The notes: generated from the letters alone by a model not told the origin. A DNA stretch of 64,000 nucleotides from Shewanella psychrotolerans (GCF_019457595.1 NZ_CP080419.1:186001-250000); one strand, 5' to 3'. Shown: positions 46,557 to 55,081, counted from the stretch's first letter. Translations and numbers: made by a program.

Positions 46557-46756
46557 CCTCCGCCCGCAAATGCACGGCCACCACTGGTGCCTTCTTTGCT
46601 GAAATAGATATGGTCATCGAGGGCAAGATCGAGCTTCTCTGCGTCGAGCGCCATGTCGGCACGGGCCAATTGATCTTTTTCCCAAGGCTGGACGCCTAAG
46701 CTGGAGCAGGCGGATAAACTGGCGATAATGGCAATCGCGATAACAGACTTATTCAT
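46541..46756 (-). CDS. DUF4266 small lipoprotein with C-terminal CGC motif
   Basis: This 71-residue precursor has a signal peptide and lipobox LSAC (C17), leaving about 55 mature residues. The mature part has QPWEKDQLARADMAL, then DDHIYFSKEG and a glycine-rich tail ending GGGCGCN (C68 and C70). The family is DUF4266, of unknown function. The two near-terminal cysteines could form a disulfide, bind a metal or be the target of the thioredoxin encoded just upstream. The start is 3 bp after the thioredoxin stop, and the end overlaps the DUF3570 gene by 16 bp. Confidence 0.8.
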   Translation of the reverse strand: MNKSVIAIAIIASLSACSSLGVQPWEKDQLARADMALDAEKLDLALDDHIYFSKEGTSGGRAFAGGGCGCN

Positions 46757-46759
46757 AGA

Positions 46760-47242
46760 TCACTCCTTCAATAGTGTCACGAGCTCTTGCTCATATTGAT
46801 TGGCATACTCTTCAAAAAAACCTACGTGGCTTTGTACCAGTTGACCCTGTTTATTAAAGATATAACTGCTCGGCATACCTTGAAGATCGAATGCGGCGGC
46901 GGCATCGCCTTCTGGGTCGAAACGAATATGAAACTTGGCTGGCAATAGAGCTAGAAATTTGTCGGCGAGTGCTTTGTCTGAATCCAAATTAATCGCCACC
47001 ACCGCTAAACCTTGGTTTGCATATTTAGCATGCATGGCATTCATCCATGGGAATGACTTGCGACAAGGACCACACCAAGAGGCCCAAAAATCGACATAAA
47101 CCACTTTGCCTTTAAACTCTTCAAGGGTCGTGGTTTTTGCTTGAGCATTTTGAACAGATTGAGTTAAAGCGGGTTCTGCACTAATCGGCAGCGAGAGTAA
47201 ACTTGGCAATATAACACCTAGCAACAACACAAATTTCTTCAT
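46760..47242 (-). CDS. TlpA-like periplasmic thioredoxin
   Basis: This 160-residue thioredoxin has an N-terminal signal peptide (about 1-22), the motif DFWASWCGPCRKSFPW with C57 and C60, and a cis-proline segment FDLQGMPSSYIFNKQGQLV. It is the first gene of the run with DUF4266, DUF3570 and apbE. I infer that it keeps cysteines of the neighbouring lipoprotein or barrel reduced in the periplasm. It differs clearly from the ccm-linked TlpA at 2835-3428. A PmrA/QseB-type repeat lies 47-63 bp upstream of its start. Confidence 0.9.
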   Translation of the reverse strand: MKKFVLLLGVILPSLLSLPISAEPALTQSVQNAQAKTTTLEEFKGKVVYVDFWASWCGPCRKSFPWMNAMHAKYANQGLAVVAINLDSDKALADKFLALLPAKFHIRFDPEGDAAAAFDLQGMPSSYIFNKQGQLVQSHVGFFEEYANQYEQELVTLLKE

Positions 47243-47288
47243 ATACAGGTTCCAGTATGATCGCTTATGATCAATCTATTAGCCTAAT

Positions 47289-47305
47289 CTTAAGGTTTCC
47301 TTAAC
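47289..47305 (-). promoter_or_regulatory. PmrA/QseB-type direct-repeat operator
   Basis: CTTAAG-GTTTC-CTTAAC on the + strand (GTTAAG-GAAAC-CTTAAG on the coding strand) fits the YTTAAK-N5-YTTAAK pattern bound by PmrA/QseB-type regulators. On the coding strand TAATAG lies 7 bp beyond the second half-site and could be a -10 box, placing the repeat over the -35 region. The operon it precedes encodes such a regulator. Confidence 0.55.
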
Positions 47306-47460
47306 AAATAGTTTAAACTTATTTGGATAGCCGTGGATCATTTGAGAGCAGGTTAATGACTTTAGTGGAAGGCTAGAGCGAAAATGACTATTTCACTATG
47401 TGAAACAACCTAGCCTACTAGGTGTTGTAAATCGTTTACTGGTCATTAAGTTGGCCCTGC

Positions 47461-47523
47461 GTTAGCCGTTAGCCGTTAGCCGTTAGCCGTTAGCCGTTAG
47501 CCGTTAGCCGTTAGCCGTTAGCC
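47461..47523. repeat. Heptanucleotide tandem repeat (GTTAGCC)9
   Basis: Nine exact uninterrupted copies of the 7-mer GTTAGCC, followed by one degenerate unit (GTTGGCT). It is noncoding, about 220 bp upstream of the thioredoxin start and about 190 bp downstream of the Omp85-like stop. Such perfect arrays change copy number by slippage. Confidence 0.97.
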
Positions 47524-47716
47524 GTTGGCTGAAGAGATGGTTAAAGGTTTTTGCGGTATCGTAATTTGTGTCGTCATTTCTCAGTAGTGGATGATCTTGG
47601 CGGCTAAGTCCTTTTCTGGCAGCCGTATTGGTTGCATCTCATATTTCTGGTAAATCGTATCTAAGCAGCCCCTGCTGCAAGGGTTTAATCCCATGACCGA
47701 GATATGCTCGTTTGGC

Positions 47717-49387
47717 TTAGAAATGGCTTCTGACCTGTAAACGCCATTCCCAGCTGTTGATCTCGGCGCCGCTGGTAAAAGGCAGAGTGAGATCTATGTG
47801 GGCGACGCTGCCATAACTGGAACGTGAGGAGTAGATGCGGGCGCCTATACCAATGCTACCGATAGGACCCGAAACTTCATTGTCATGATCCGGGCCGCCA
47901 CTTGCCTGACCCACATCGGTAAACAGGGCCCAACCAAGTTCGGCCAGTTGGTACAGATTGATGTTGGGATAGTTTCTAATCTCTGCGCTGATCAGCCATT
48001 GATTATCGCCATATTGGTAGTCGTTGGGATAGCCTCGTACGCCAGTGTTATCCCCTAAGGCGAGCGGCGCGTCTAGATAGTTATTGTTAGATGTGCTTAG
48101 TCGCATTTTCGAGTAAGCGGTCCACTTGGGGTTGAACTTGTAAAAATATTCGGCTGTGGCGCTGACCCTAAAGTAGTCTGCCTGACGGGTCGCTAACACT
48201 CCTTCGCCGTCCATGCGCAGTAGGACTAACTGTTCATCGCTTTTATACCCACGAGAGGAGTACCAGTTGAAATGATAACCTGGTGACGAATGGCTATCCG
48301 TATCTTGGGTCTCTATGCCGAATTTGAGATAGTGTTGCCAGCCTAAGTTTATGTCTTCGTTGTAGTTAATCAGGTAGATATTGTTCAGAACCCTATAGTC
48401 GTCTTCAATAAATTGATAGGCAATCCAGGGGTATAGGAAGTCTCTGTCTTGTGGCAGCTCACTGTTGGGGTACAAGGGGATATTGTCGAAGCTGTGTTTA
48501 TCTTGGGTCATGCCCAATATGATGCGTGAGCGCCAGTTGTCTTTCTTATTTAGTCGCCAGCCATATTGGGCGTTGAGGTATTCGACCTGATGTTCAAATT
48601 CATTAATGTCGAAGCCGTTTTGTCTTATGGTATCTGTGCGTAGATCGTCTATAAAGTGCGCCGAATACATAGTTTTGCTATCAAGGCGGTAGAAGGGCTT
48701 AGTGAAATTAAAAATAGTGGCTTGGCCATCACTGTTGTCATAAAAGTTGGCACTGAAGGTGGAGTGTTTCACTAACCAGTCGCTAGGGACGCGAAAGGCG
48801 AGTTGATAGCCGGTGCGATCGACATCGGAAGTGTATTTTAGGCGTGTACGCACCCCTAGACCCAGCAGGTTATCTTCTTTGATCCCGACGGAAAACTTGT
48901 TTTCGCCGCCACTGTGGCTGGCACTAAAGGTGGGGAGCAGTGACCAATTGTCCCAGGTCTCAACCAATACGGTTTCACCTTCGCCGATCTCTTCTTGTGT
49001 GGCATCTGGGTCGCGCTGGGCGAAACCAATTTTGGCATCGCGAATGTAGGACTCATAACGCAGAATACGTTGCGCTTCATCCAGATCTTTTTGTGAAACC
49101 TTTTCAGTATCATCAAAGCTGAGTTTGTTGAGTATTGTCGATTCGAGGGTATTAATGTGCAGATAATTAGCCCAGCGATGAATAAAGAAGGCATCGGGAT
49201 CTGATTCATCGAAGATGGCGTTACTCACGACCACTATTTTTTTGATGGAGTGCTTTTGTTCGGATGATACTGTTTCATTCTGCGTTGGTGCTTGCGTCAT
49301 TTGTTGATTGTCGGCCGCCATCAGACCGCTGGCCAATAGGCTGCAGAGCAGAGGAAGAAGGCGCGCACCTGTTCGCATGATAATCAT
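47717..49387 (-). CDS. Omp85/BamA-like surface antigen family protein
   Basis: This 556-residue exported protein has a signal peptide ending near LMA (about 24). An N-terminal module (about 48-140, beginning IKKIVVVSNAIFDESD) looks like a single POTRA-like domain. A C-terminal 16-strand-type barrel follows with the L6 motif VRGYP (450-454) and a terminal Phe (QVRSHF), as BAM substrates have. With only one apparent POTRA it is not BamA or TamA. The role is unknown; it might secrete or insert a partner, or be a barrel related to patatin-type translocators. Confidence 0.75.
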   Translation of the reverse strand: MIIMRTGARLLPLLCSLLASGLMAADNQQMTQAPTQNETVSSEQKHSIKKIVVVSNAIFDESDPDAFFIHRWANYLHINTLESTILNKLSFDDTEKVSQKDLDEAQRILRYESYIRDAKIGFAQRDPDATQEEIGEGETVLVETWDNWSLLPTFSASHSGGENKFSVGIKEDNLLGLGVRTRLKYTSDVDRTGYQLAFRVPSDWLVKHSTFSANFYDNSDGQATIFNFTKPFYRLDSKTMYSAHFIDDLRTDTIRQNGFDINEFEHQVEYLNAQYGWRLNKKDNWRSRIILGMTQDKHSFDNIPLYPNSELPQDRDFLYPWIAYQFIEDDYRVLNNIYLINYNEDINLGWQHYLKFGIETQDTDSHSSPGYHFNWYSSRGYKSDEQLVLLRMDGEGVLATRQADYFRVSATAEYFYKFNPKWTAYSKMRLSTSNNNYLDAPLALGDNTGVRGYPNDYQYGDNQWLISAEIRNYPNINLYQLAELGWALFTDVGQASGGPDHDNEVSGPIGSIGIGARIYSSRSSYGSVAHIDLTLPFTSGAEINSWEWRLQVRSHF

Positions 49388-49561
49388 CCTTATCTTAGCT
49401 TGTTATCTTTAAGAAGGACGCAGAGATTAAATTCGAGATACAATTTAATAACACACCTGTAATGGCAAATAGTCAAGGTGCGGGCAAGAATAAGGCGATG
49501 ATTTTACTTGAGCAATTTTAGATGCAGCCCTATTGGCCGCATCAGCACTCGAGTTGGTTTT

Positions 49562-50782
49562 TTAGAGGGTACGTCGCGGAGGCACGGCCACGTTGGCAAA
49601 GATAAGTCCTGCTATCAATGACATGAAGATCAGAAAGATCTGGCTGCCAATATGGGATTGATTCAACATGGTCTCACCTAAGATCAGCGTATTAAGTCCT
49701 ATATAGGTCTTACTGCCGGGCACCAAGATCACTATTCCTTGGAGCAAGGCGATTGATGCAGGTGCTTTCATCCAGCGTGCATAGAGATTTGAGTAGATCC
49801 CAACCGCTAATGCACCAAAGAAAATACCGATCGAGTCACCCAAATAGATGCCTGCTAACATGGCGGAGAAGAAGGCGATGATACCGGCAAATATGCCCCA
49901 AGGAGAATCTTTAAGACGCGCCTTGAAGATGATAACCAGTGCAGTGGACAAAATAGGTACTGCAGACCAAATCGCCCAACGTGGTAGTGGTGTCGGCTCG
50001 AAGTAGATCGCCTCACCAAAAATAGCATTACCAATCACCATGCCAAAAATGGCGCCAAAATAGAGTTTAAACAGCAACATGCAAGCATCCATGATGCGTG
50101 CTGTGCCTGATATCAAATCGCGTGCGGCGAGTTCGGCTAATCCAAGGGTAAGTGCGAGGCCGGGAACAAAAATAATAATCCCCGAGAGGATCACCACAGG
50201 AATATTAATATAGGGATCGAAGTAGGAGATCCCGCAGGCGACAATCGCACACAAAATGGCCGCTAAAGGTTCTAACGTTTCGGCCATCCTTTTTGAACGT
50301 TCGGCGCGATAAACCAGGCCGTAGACCATGATGCCCAGCATTGACGACCAAAACACATCGTTCCAACTGGTTCCCATCAGCATGGCGAAAGCCCCAGCCG
50401 AACTGCCAAAGGCCAGCAGATTTAATAATGGACCGTAGGGGCTGGGTTTGTTGGCGATCTCTTCGAGTCTTTCGGTGGCTTCTTGCAAGGTTCGTTGACC
50501 AGAAACGAGCTCACCCACCAGTTCATCGGTACGCGCTAGAGACCCAAGATCTAGGTCACCAGGCTTGACTCTGGCAACATGATTGTATTCCTGATCGGCA
50601 TCATGTTGTAAAACAAAAGTCATAGAAGTGGGTGATATCAGAAAATAGCCTTCGATACCCAATAGTTTTGAGATGGTTTGCAGGTGAGATTCTAGTCGAT
50701 AAGCAGGTGTACCAAACTTATGAAGGTACTTTCCTAACTTAATGATAAAACGTCTTTTTTCTATGAATTCTGCGTTTTCCAA
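49562..50782 (-). CDS. ThrE-type threonine/serine exporter family protein
   Basis: This 406-residue membrane protein fuses both ThrE parts: an N-terminal cytoplasmic region (KLGKYLHKFGTPAYRLESHL and FLISPTSMTFVLQHD, the conserved ThrE signature), then about ten hydrophobic segments in two sets joined near GNAIFGEAIYFEPT. In E. coli the same function is split into YjjP and YjjB. Members export threonine, serine or dicarboxylates such as succinate; the substrate here cannot be told from sequence. It is monocistronic. Confidence 0.88.
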   Translation of the reverse strand: MENAEFIEKRRFIIKLGKYLHKFGTPAYRLESHLQTISKLLGIEGYFLISPTSMTFVLQHDADQEYNHVARVKPGDLDLGSLARTDELVGELVSGQRTLQEATERLEEIANKPSPYGPLLNLLAFGSSAGAFAMLMGTSWNDVFWSSMLGIMVYGLVYRAERSKRMAETLEPLAAILCAIVACGISYFDPYINIPVVILSGIIIFVPGLALTLGLAELAARDLISGTARIMDACMLLFKLYFGAIFGMVIGNAIFGEAIYFEPTPLPRWAIWSAVPILSTALVIIFKARLKDSPWGIFAGIIAFFSAMLAGIYLGDSIGIFFGALAVGIYSNLYARWMKAPASIALLQGIVILVPGSKTYIGLNTLILGETMLNQSHIGSQIFLIFMSLIAGLIFANVAVPPRRTL

Positions 50783-50927
50783 TTGTACAGTCCATGATGC
50801 TGAAACTTATGGGTAGTGTTAAAACGAGCGCATCTTAACCCATCTTGTACAAAAAAGGTTAATGGCTTGGAAATTTTTTGACTTAAGCATAGAGTATGTA
50901 GAGTTTTTTGATGGATAGGAAAATATC

Positions 50928-51323
50928 ATGTCAGTAGCAGTTTCAGGGTTTTATATTGGATTGACCGCCATCATGGCTGTTTATTTTAGCTGGCGAGTCG
51001 TGAAGTTAAGAAGGGGACTTAAGATAGGTTTAGGTACTGATGGCAATCAAGCTCTGACCTTAGCAAGTCGTGTTCATGCCAATCTTATCGAGAATGCTCC
51101 CATTGTGATGGCACTATTATTAGTGGCAGAAATGAATGGTTTAGCCGAGGTGTATATTCACCTGATAGGTACAGTTTGGCTGGTGGCTCGTATGCTGCAT
51201 GCCATCGGGCTAACGCAAGGCCTAGGTGGTTATCATTTCGGACGTTTCTGGGGAGTGTTATTGACCTGGATCCTAATCCTTACGCTATCTGTGGTTAATA
51301 TTGGTTATTTTATTCTAGGCTGA
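50928..51323 (+). CDS. MAPEG family membrane protein
   Basis: This 131-residue integral membrane protein has four hydrophobic segments. The motif HANLIENAPIVMALLLVAE matches the MAPEG signature with the Glu-Asn used for glutathione binding in the eukaryotic members, and RMLHAIGLTQG is also typical. Bacterial members of this length have no assigned substrate; glutathione-dependent peroxidase/transferase activity is family inference. It diverges from the thrE-type gene and precedes ygiQ. Confidence 0.88.
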   Translation: MSVAVSGFYIGLTAIMAVYFSWRVVKLRRGLKIGLGTDGNQALTLASRVHANLIENAPIVMALLLVAEMNGLAEVYIHLIGTVWLVARMLHAIGLTQGLGGYHFGRFWGVLLTWILILTLSVVNIGYFILG

Positions 51324-51445
51324 TTTTTTAACGGATTTGCTGCTTTTTTGTTCGCGCAAATGGCTGTTTCGCTGTTATACTCCGCGTCCTTTTTGTTGCT
51401 CTCTACGCTTTGTCTAAACTTAGGCAGAGTGGTAGGGGGTCGCAG

Positions 51446-51475
51446 AAGTTACTGGGATACTTAAAGCTCAGTAAC
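51446..51475 (+). other. Hairpin in the 5' leader of the YgiQ gene
   Basis: AGTTACTG and CAGTAACT are perfect 8-bp complements around a 14-base loop, 40 bp before the ATG at 51515. It has no T tract, so it is a leader structure rather than a terminator; function unknown. Confidence 0.5.
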
Positions 51476-51514
51476 TACAATTATTGTTGGTTTGGAAGTT
51501 AGGCAGTCATATTC

Positions 51515-53815
51515 ATGCAGGTTGAATCCACGTTATTTACGCATCCCAAATATTTAAATCGCACTGAAAAGCCAGTGCCATTTTTACCTATGTCTCGAAA
51601 AGAGATGGATAAATTGGGCTGGGATAGTTGTGACATCATAATTGTCACTGGCGATGCCTATGTGGATCATCCCAGTTTTGGTATGGCGGTGATCGGTCGC
51701 ATGCTGGAAGCCCAAGGGTTTCGCGTGGGTATTATTTCTCAGCCCGACTGGTCGAATAAAAACGATTTTATGAAGTTAGGTAAACCTAACCTCTATTTCG
51801 GTGTGACTGCCGGCAACATGGATTCGATGATCAACCGTTACACGGCTGAGCGTCGTTTGCGTCACGATGATGCCTACACTGCGGGCAATATCGGCGGTAA
51901 ACGTCCCGACCGCGCCGTCACTGTTTATACTCAGCGCTGTAAAGAAGCCTTTAAGCAGGTACCTGTGGTTATCGGTGGTATTGAGGCGAGTTTACGCCGT
52001 ATTGCCCATTATGATTATTGGTCAGACAAAGTGCGCCGCTCAGTGATTCTTGATGCCAAGGCTGATATCTTAGTCTATGGCAACGCAGAGCGTCCGCTGG
52101 TGGAACTTTCACATCGTATCGCATCTGGCGAGCCGATAAGTGAGATCCATGATGTACGCGGCACTACAGTGATCCGCAAAGAGCCATTGCCAGGCTGGAA
52201 AGGCATGGACTCGCGTAAGCTAGATCAGCTGCATAAAATTGACCCAATCCCCAATCCTTATGGTGCCGACGATGTGGGTTGCCAAAATCTCTCAGGCCCA
52301 AGCGACGTTAAGGTGTTTGATAACGAAGCGCCGAAAGCCATTTCGGTGCAGCCGCCACGTCCAAAGCCGTGGGAAAATACCTATGTGTTGTTACCTAGCT
52401 ATGAAAAAGTGGCTGAAGATAAGTATCTCTATGCCCATGCTTCACGAATCTTGCACCAAGAGCAAAATCCAGGGTGTGCCCGAGCGCTATTTCAGACCCA
52501 TGCGCAGCGCGCTATTTGGGTTAATCCGCCTGCTTGGCCGTTGAACACCGATGAGATGGATGGGGTTTTCGACTTAGCCTATAAGCGGGTGCCACATCCT
52601 GTGTATGGTAATGAAAAAATCCCTGCCTATGACATGATCAAGACCTCGATCAATATTATGCGAGGCTGTTTTGGTGGCTGCTCATTTTGCTCTATTACCG
52701 AGCATGAAGGGCGGATTATTCAGAGCCGTTCACAAGACTCTATTATTAAAGAGATCAAAGATATTCAGGATAAGGTGCCCGGTTTTACTGGGGTGATCTC
52801 GGATCTTGGCGGCCCAACCGCCAACATGTATCGACTGGGTTGTACCTCGGTGAAGGCCGAGAGTACCTGTCGCCGACTCTCTTGCGTCTTCCCCGCTATC
52901 TGTGGTCATCTCGATACCGATCATCAAGCGACGATCGATCTGTACCGCGCCGCGCGTGATGTGCCGGGCATCAAGAAGGTGCTTATCGCCTCGGGTGTGC
53001 GTTACGACTTGGCCACCGAAGATCCGCGTTATGTGAAAGAGTTGGCCAGTCATCATGTGGGCGGCTATTTAAAAATTGCCCCAGAGCATACCGAAGAGGG
53101 ACCGCTCACTAAGATGATGAAGCCGGGCATGGGAACCTATGACAAGTTTAAAGAACTGTTTGATAAGTATTCCGCTGAAGCGGGCAAGAAGCAGTATTTG
53201 ATCCCTTACTTTATCTCGGCGCATCCAGGCACCACAGATGAAGATATGGTGAACTTGGCGCTATGGCTTAAGGGCGAGAAGTTTAAACTCGATCAGGTGC
53301 AAAACTTCTATCCGTCACCTATGGCGAACGCCACGACGATTTATCACACTGAGCTTAATTCACTTAAAAATGTGAAACACACCAGTGAAACGGTTGAAGT
53401 ACCTAAAGGCGGCCGTCAGCGTAAGCTGCACAAGGCACTGCTGCGTTATCACGACCCAGCCGGTTGGCCAATGATCCGCGAAGCGCTCATCAAGATGGGT
53501 AAGGAGCACCTTATCGGTGGTGGCTTAAATTGCTTAGTGCCAGCCGAAACCCGTCAAGAACGTCAAGGTTTATTAGCCAAAGGCGCTGGTGGTAAAACCC
53601 CTGCGGGTAAAAAGGCGGTGACTCGTTTCTCTGCTAATCAGTTCGATGAGCGTAAGGGCAGTGGCCAAGGCAAGAGCAAGTCTAATGCTAAGCCTCAGGG
53701 CAAGTCGACGGGATCGGCAGCTGGTAAAGGCGGAGCCGGTAAAGCTAGCACTGGTAAGCCTGGCAAACGTCCGGTGAAGAATGCTTGGGGCACCACGCCG
53801 AAACATCAGCGTTAA
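51515..53815 (+). CDS. YgiQ family radical SAM protein
   Basis: This 766-residue protein has an N-terminal UPF0313/YgiQ domain (starting [14 protein letters not shown], with DVSIGG-type [18 protein letters not shown]) and a radical SAM core with CFGGCSFC giving C385, C389 and C392 for the 4Fe-4S cluster. [16 protein letters not shown] is another family hallmark. About 75 C-terminal residues (from about 690) are a low-complexity Lys/Gly/Ser/Ala-rich basic tail, common but variable in the family. The reaction catalysed is unknown. A terminator follows. Confidence 0.93.
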   Translation: MQVESTLFTHPKYLNRTEKPVPFLPMSRKEMDKLGWDSCDIIIVTGDAYVDHPSFGMAVIGRMLEAQGFRVGIISQPDWSNKNDFMKLGKPNLYFGVTAGNMDSMINRYTAERRLRHDDAYTAGNIGGKRPDRAVTVYTQRCKEAFKQVPVVIGGIEASLRRIAHYDYWSDKVRRSVILDAKADILVYGNAERPLVELSHRIASGEPISEIHDVRGTTVIRKEPLPGWKGMDSRKLDQLHKIDPIPNPYGADDVGCQNLSGPSDVKVFDNEAPKAISVQPPRPKPWENTYVLLPSYEKVAEDKYLYAHASRILHQEQNPGCARALFQTHAQRAIWVNPPAWPLNTDEMDGVFDLAYKRVPHPVYGNEKIPAYDMIKTSINIMRGCFGGCSFCSITEHEGRIIQSRSQDSIIKEIKDIQDKVPGFTGVISDLGGPTANMYRLGCTSVKAESTCRRLSCVFPAICGHLDTDHQATIDLYRAARDVPGIKKVLIASGVRYDLATEDPRYVKELASHHVGGYLKIAPEHTEEGPLTKMMKPGMGTYDKFKELFDKYSAEAGKKQYLIPYFISAHPGTTDEDMVNLALWLKGEKFKLDQVQNFYPSPMANATTIYHTELNSLKNVKHTSETVEVPKGGRQRKLHKALLRYHDPAGWPMIREALIKMGKEHLIGGGLNCLVPAETRQERQGLLAKGAGGKTPAGKKAVTRFSANQFDERKGSGQGKSKSNAKPQGKSTGSAAGKGGAGKASTGKPGKRPVKNAWGTTPKHQR

Positions 53816-53837
53816 ACCACCGCTGGTCAAAACGATG

Positions 53838-53872
53838 AAAAAAGGGGAGTATCTAATGACTCCCCTTTTTTA
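53838..53872 (+). terminator. Intrinsic terminator after the YgiQ gene
   Basis: AAAAAGGGGAGT and ACTCCCCTTTTT pair around ATCTAATG, followed by a T tract, 22 bp after the stop. Confidence 0.92.
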
Positions 53873-53889
53873 TTGTACAGGAGCTTCTT

Positions 53890-54237
53890 ATGAGCGACTC
53901 AAATGGCACGGCCAAGGTCGATGGTTACAGCGACGAGGGTTTTTGGCGTAAGGTCAAACAGTTTGCTAAGCAAGCTGGGCGAGAGGTGATAGACAACGCC
54001 CTGTGCCTCTACTACGCAGCGCAGAGGCCCGATACACCCAAGTGGGCCAAGACGGTTATCTTTGGCGCTCTGGCTTATTTTATTATGCCGCTGGATGCCA
54101 TACCCGATCTCACCCCTGTGGTGGGATTCTCCGACGATCTCGGCGCATTGGCTGCCGCGTTGGCTATGGTCAGCATGTATGTGGATGACAATGTAAAAAA
54201 CCAAGCAGCAGAAAAGACCGCTGCTTGGTTTGATTAG
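53890..54237 (+). CDS. YkvA family protein (DUF1232)
   Basis: This 115-residue protein's middle region KWAKTVIFGALAYFIMPLDAIPDLTPVVGFSDD is the DUF1232 signature, with one hydrophobic segment and the conserved P-x-D-x-I-P-D. The function is unknown. AGGAGC precedes the ATG. The 3' end of the coding region contains an inverted repeat (AACCAAGCAGC / GCTGCTTGGTT, 54199-54230) that may act as a terminator stem reaching into the stop region. Confidence 0.88.
   Translation: MSDSNGTAKVDGYSDEGFWRKVKQFAKQAGREVIDNALCLYYAAQRPDTPKWAKTVIFGALAYFIMPLDAIPDLTPVVGFSDDLGALAAALAMVSMYVDDNVKNQAAEKTAAWFD
54199..54232 (+). terminator. Possible terminator stem inside the 3' end of the YkvA gene
   Basis: AACCAAGCAGC and GCTGCTTGGTT are 11-bp complements around AGAAAAGACC, within the last codons. 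Only TTTG follows, so it is a weak terminator candidate. Confidence 0.4.
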
Positions 54238-54317
54238 ACCTGTATCTATCCGATTCAGTTTTAATTTATCTGCTTGTGGTACTGTTTTTGATTACCTTAA
54301 TGGAGAGCAGAAATAAA

Positions 54318-54893
54318 ATGAAAAAACAGTTACCTCTATTTGTACTATCGACCATGTGTACAATGCCGGCTTTGGCCACAACCACTGAGCAAGTCGAGTT
54401 TTTTAAGCATATCGCCGCACATTGTGGCAAAGCTTTTGAGGGCATGGTGACCGCCGGCAATAGTGCCGATTCGGCATTTAGTGGCAAGAAACTAGTCATG
54501 CATGTGCGCGAGTGCAGTGACAAGGAGCTAAAAGTCCCGTTTCATGTCGGCGACGATCATTCACGGACTTGGGTGATCACCAAAACCGATTCTGGACTTA
54601 GGTTAAAGCACGATCATCGTCATCAAGATGGCACTGAAGATAAGGTGACTATGTATGGCGGTGACACTATAGATAATGGCAGTGCTCAGCTACAATCTTT
54701 CCCTGTCGACCAATTCTCTATCGACAATTTTAACCAAAATGGTCTTAGTCAGTCGATCACCAATGTGTGGCACGTGGGGATCAGTGAAACCAGCTTTATG
54801 TATCGATTAACCAGAGAAAATCGTGACTTTAAAGTAGAGTTTGATTTGACGAAGCCTGTGGCGTTGCCGCCAGCGCCATGGGGACACGAGTAG
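54318..54893 (+). CDS. Secreted hypothetical protein
   Basis: This 191-residue protein has a clear signal peptide (MKKQLPLFVLSTMCTMPALA, cleavage after ALA at about 20). The mature part has two cysteines (AAHCGKAF and VRECSDKEL) that could pair, and a His/Asp-rich stretch LKHDHRHQDGTEDKV that might bind metal. I do not recognise the family with certainty. The start at 54318 is chosen because the signal peptide begins there and GGAGAG lies about 10 bp upstream; an in-frame upstream ATG (54276) would bury the signal peptide. Confidence 0.75.
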   Translation: MKKQLPLFVLSTMCTMPALATTTEQVEFFKHIAAHCGKAFEGMVTAGNSADSAFSGKKLVMHVRECSDKELKVPFHVGDDHSRTWVITKTDSGLRLKHDHRHQDGTEDKVTMYGGDTIDNGSAQLQSFPVDQFSIDNFNQNGLSQSITNVWHVGISETSFMYRLTRENRDFKVEFDLTKPVALPPAPWGHE

Positions 54894-55014
54894 TGTTGCA
54901 ATGAAGGTTGGGCATTGTTGTTTGGTGCCTAGTCTAATGGATATTGGTGAGGTGATTTAAAGATCTTGCCTTGGTGGTCATCGAACGCCTGCCCAGCGGG
55001 TGCTATACATGGAA

Positions 55015-55081
55015 GTACAAATGTCGCGCTCACATCCTGTGATCACGACATTTGTACATGCGCTTCACCTGCTGCAAGCAA
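55015..55081. repeat. Long hairpin and dispersed repeat segment
   Basis: GTACAAATGTCG (55015-55026) and CGACATTTGTAC (55046-55057) are perfect complements, with a nested TCACA-TCC-TGTGA in the loop. Just beyond, CACCTGCTGCAAGCAA (55066-55081) recurs at 57420-57435. This looks like a dispersed palindromic intergenic repeat. Confidence 0.65.

Larger units (their letters stand above)
47243..47716. other. Intergenic region with operator and heptamer array
   Basis: 474 bp between the Omp85-like gene and the thioredoxin gene, both on the reverse strand. It holds the direct-repeat operator (47289-47305) and the (GTTAGCC) array (47461-47523). No gene or clear terminator is visible in the rest. Confidence 0.6.

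Noticed and set aside
47461-47523. CRISPR array
   Set aside because: The repeats are contiguous 7-mers with no spacers and no cas genes nearby.
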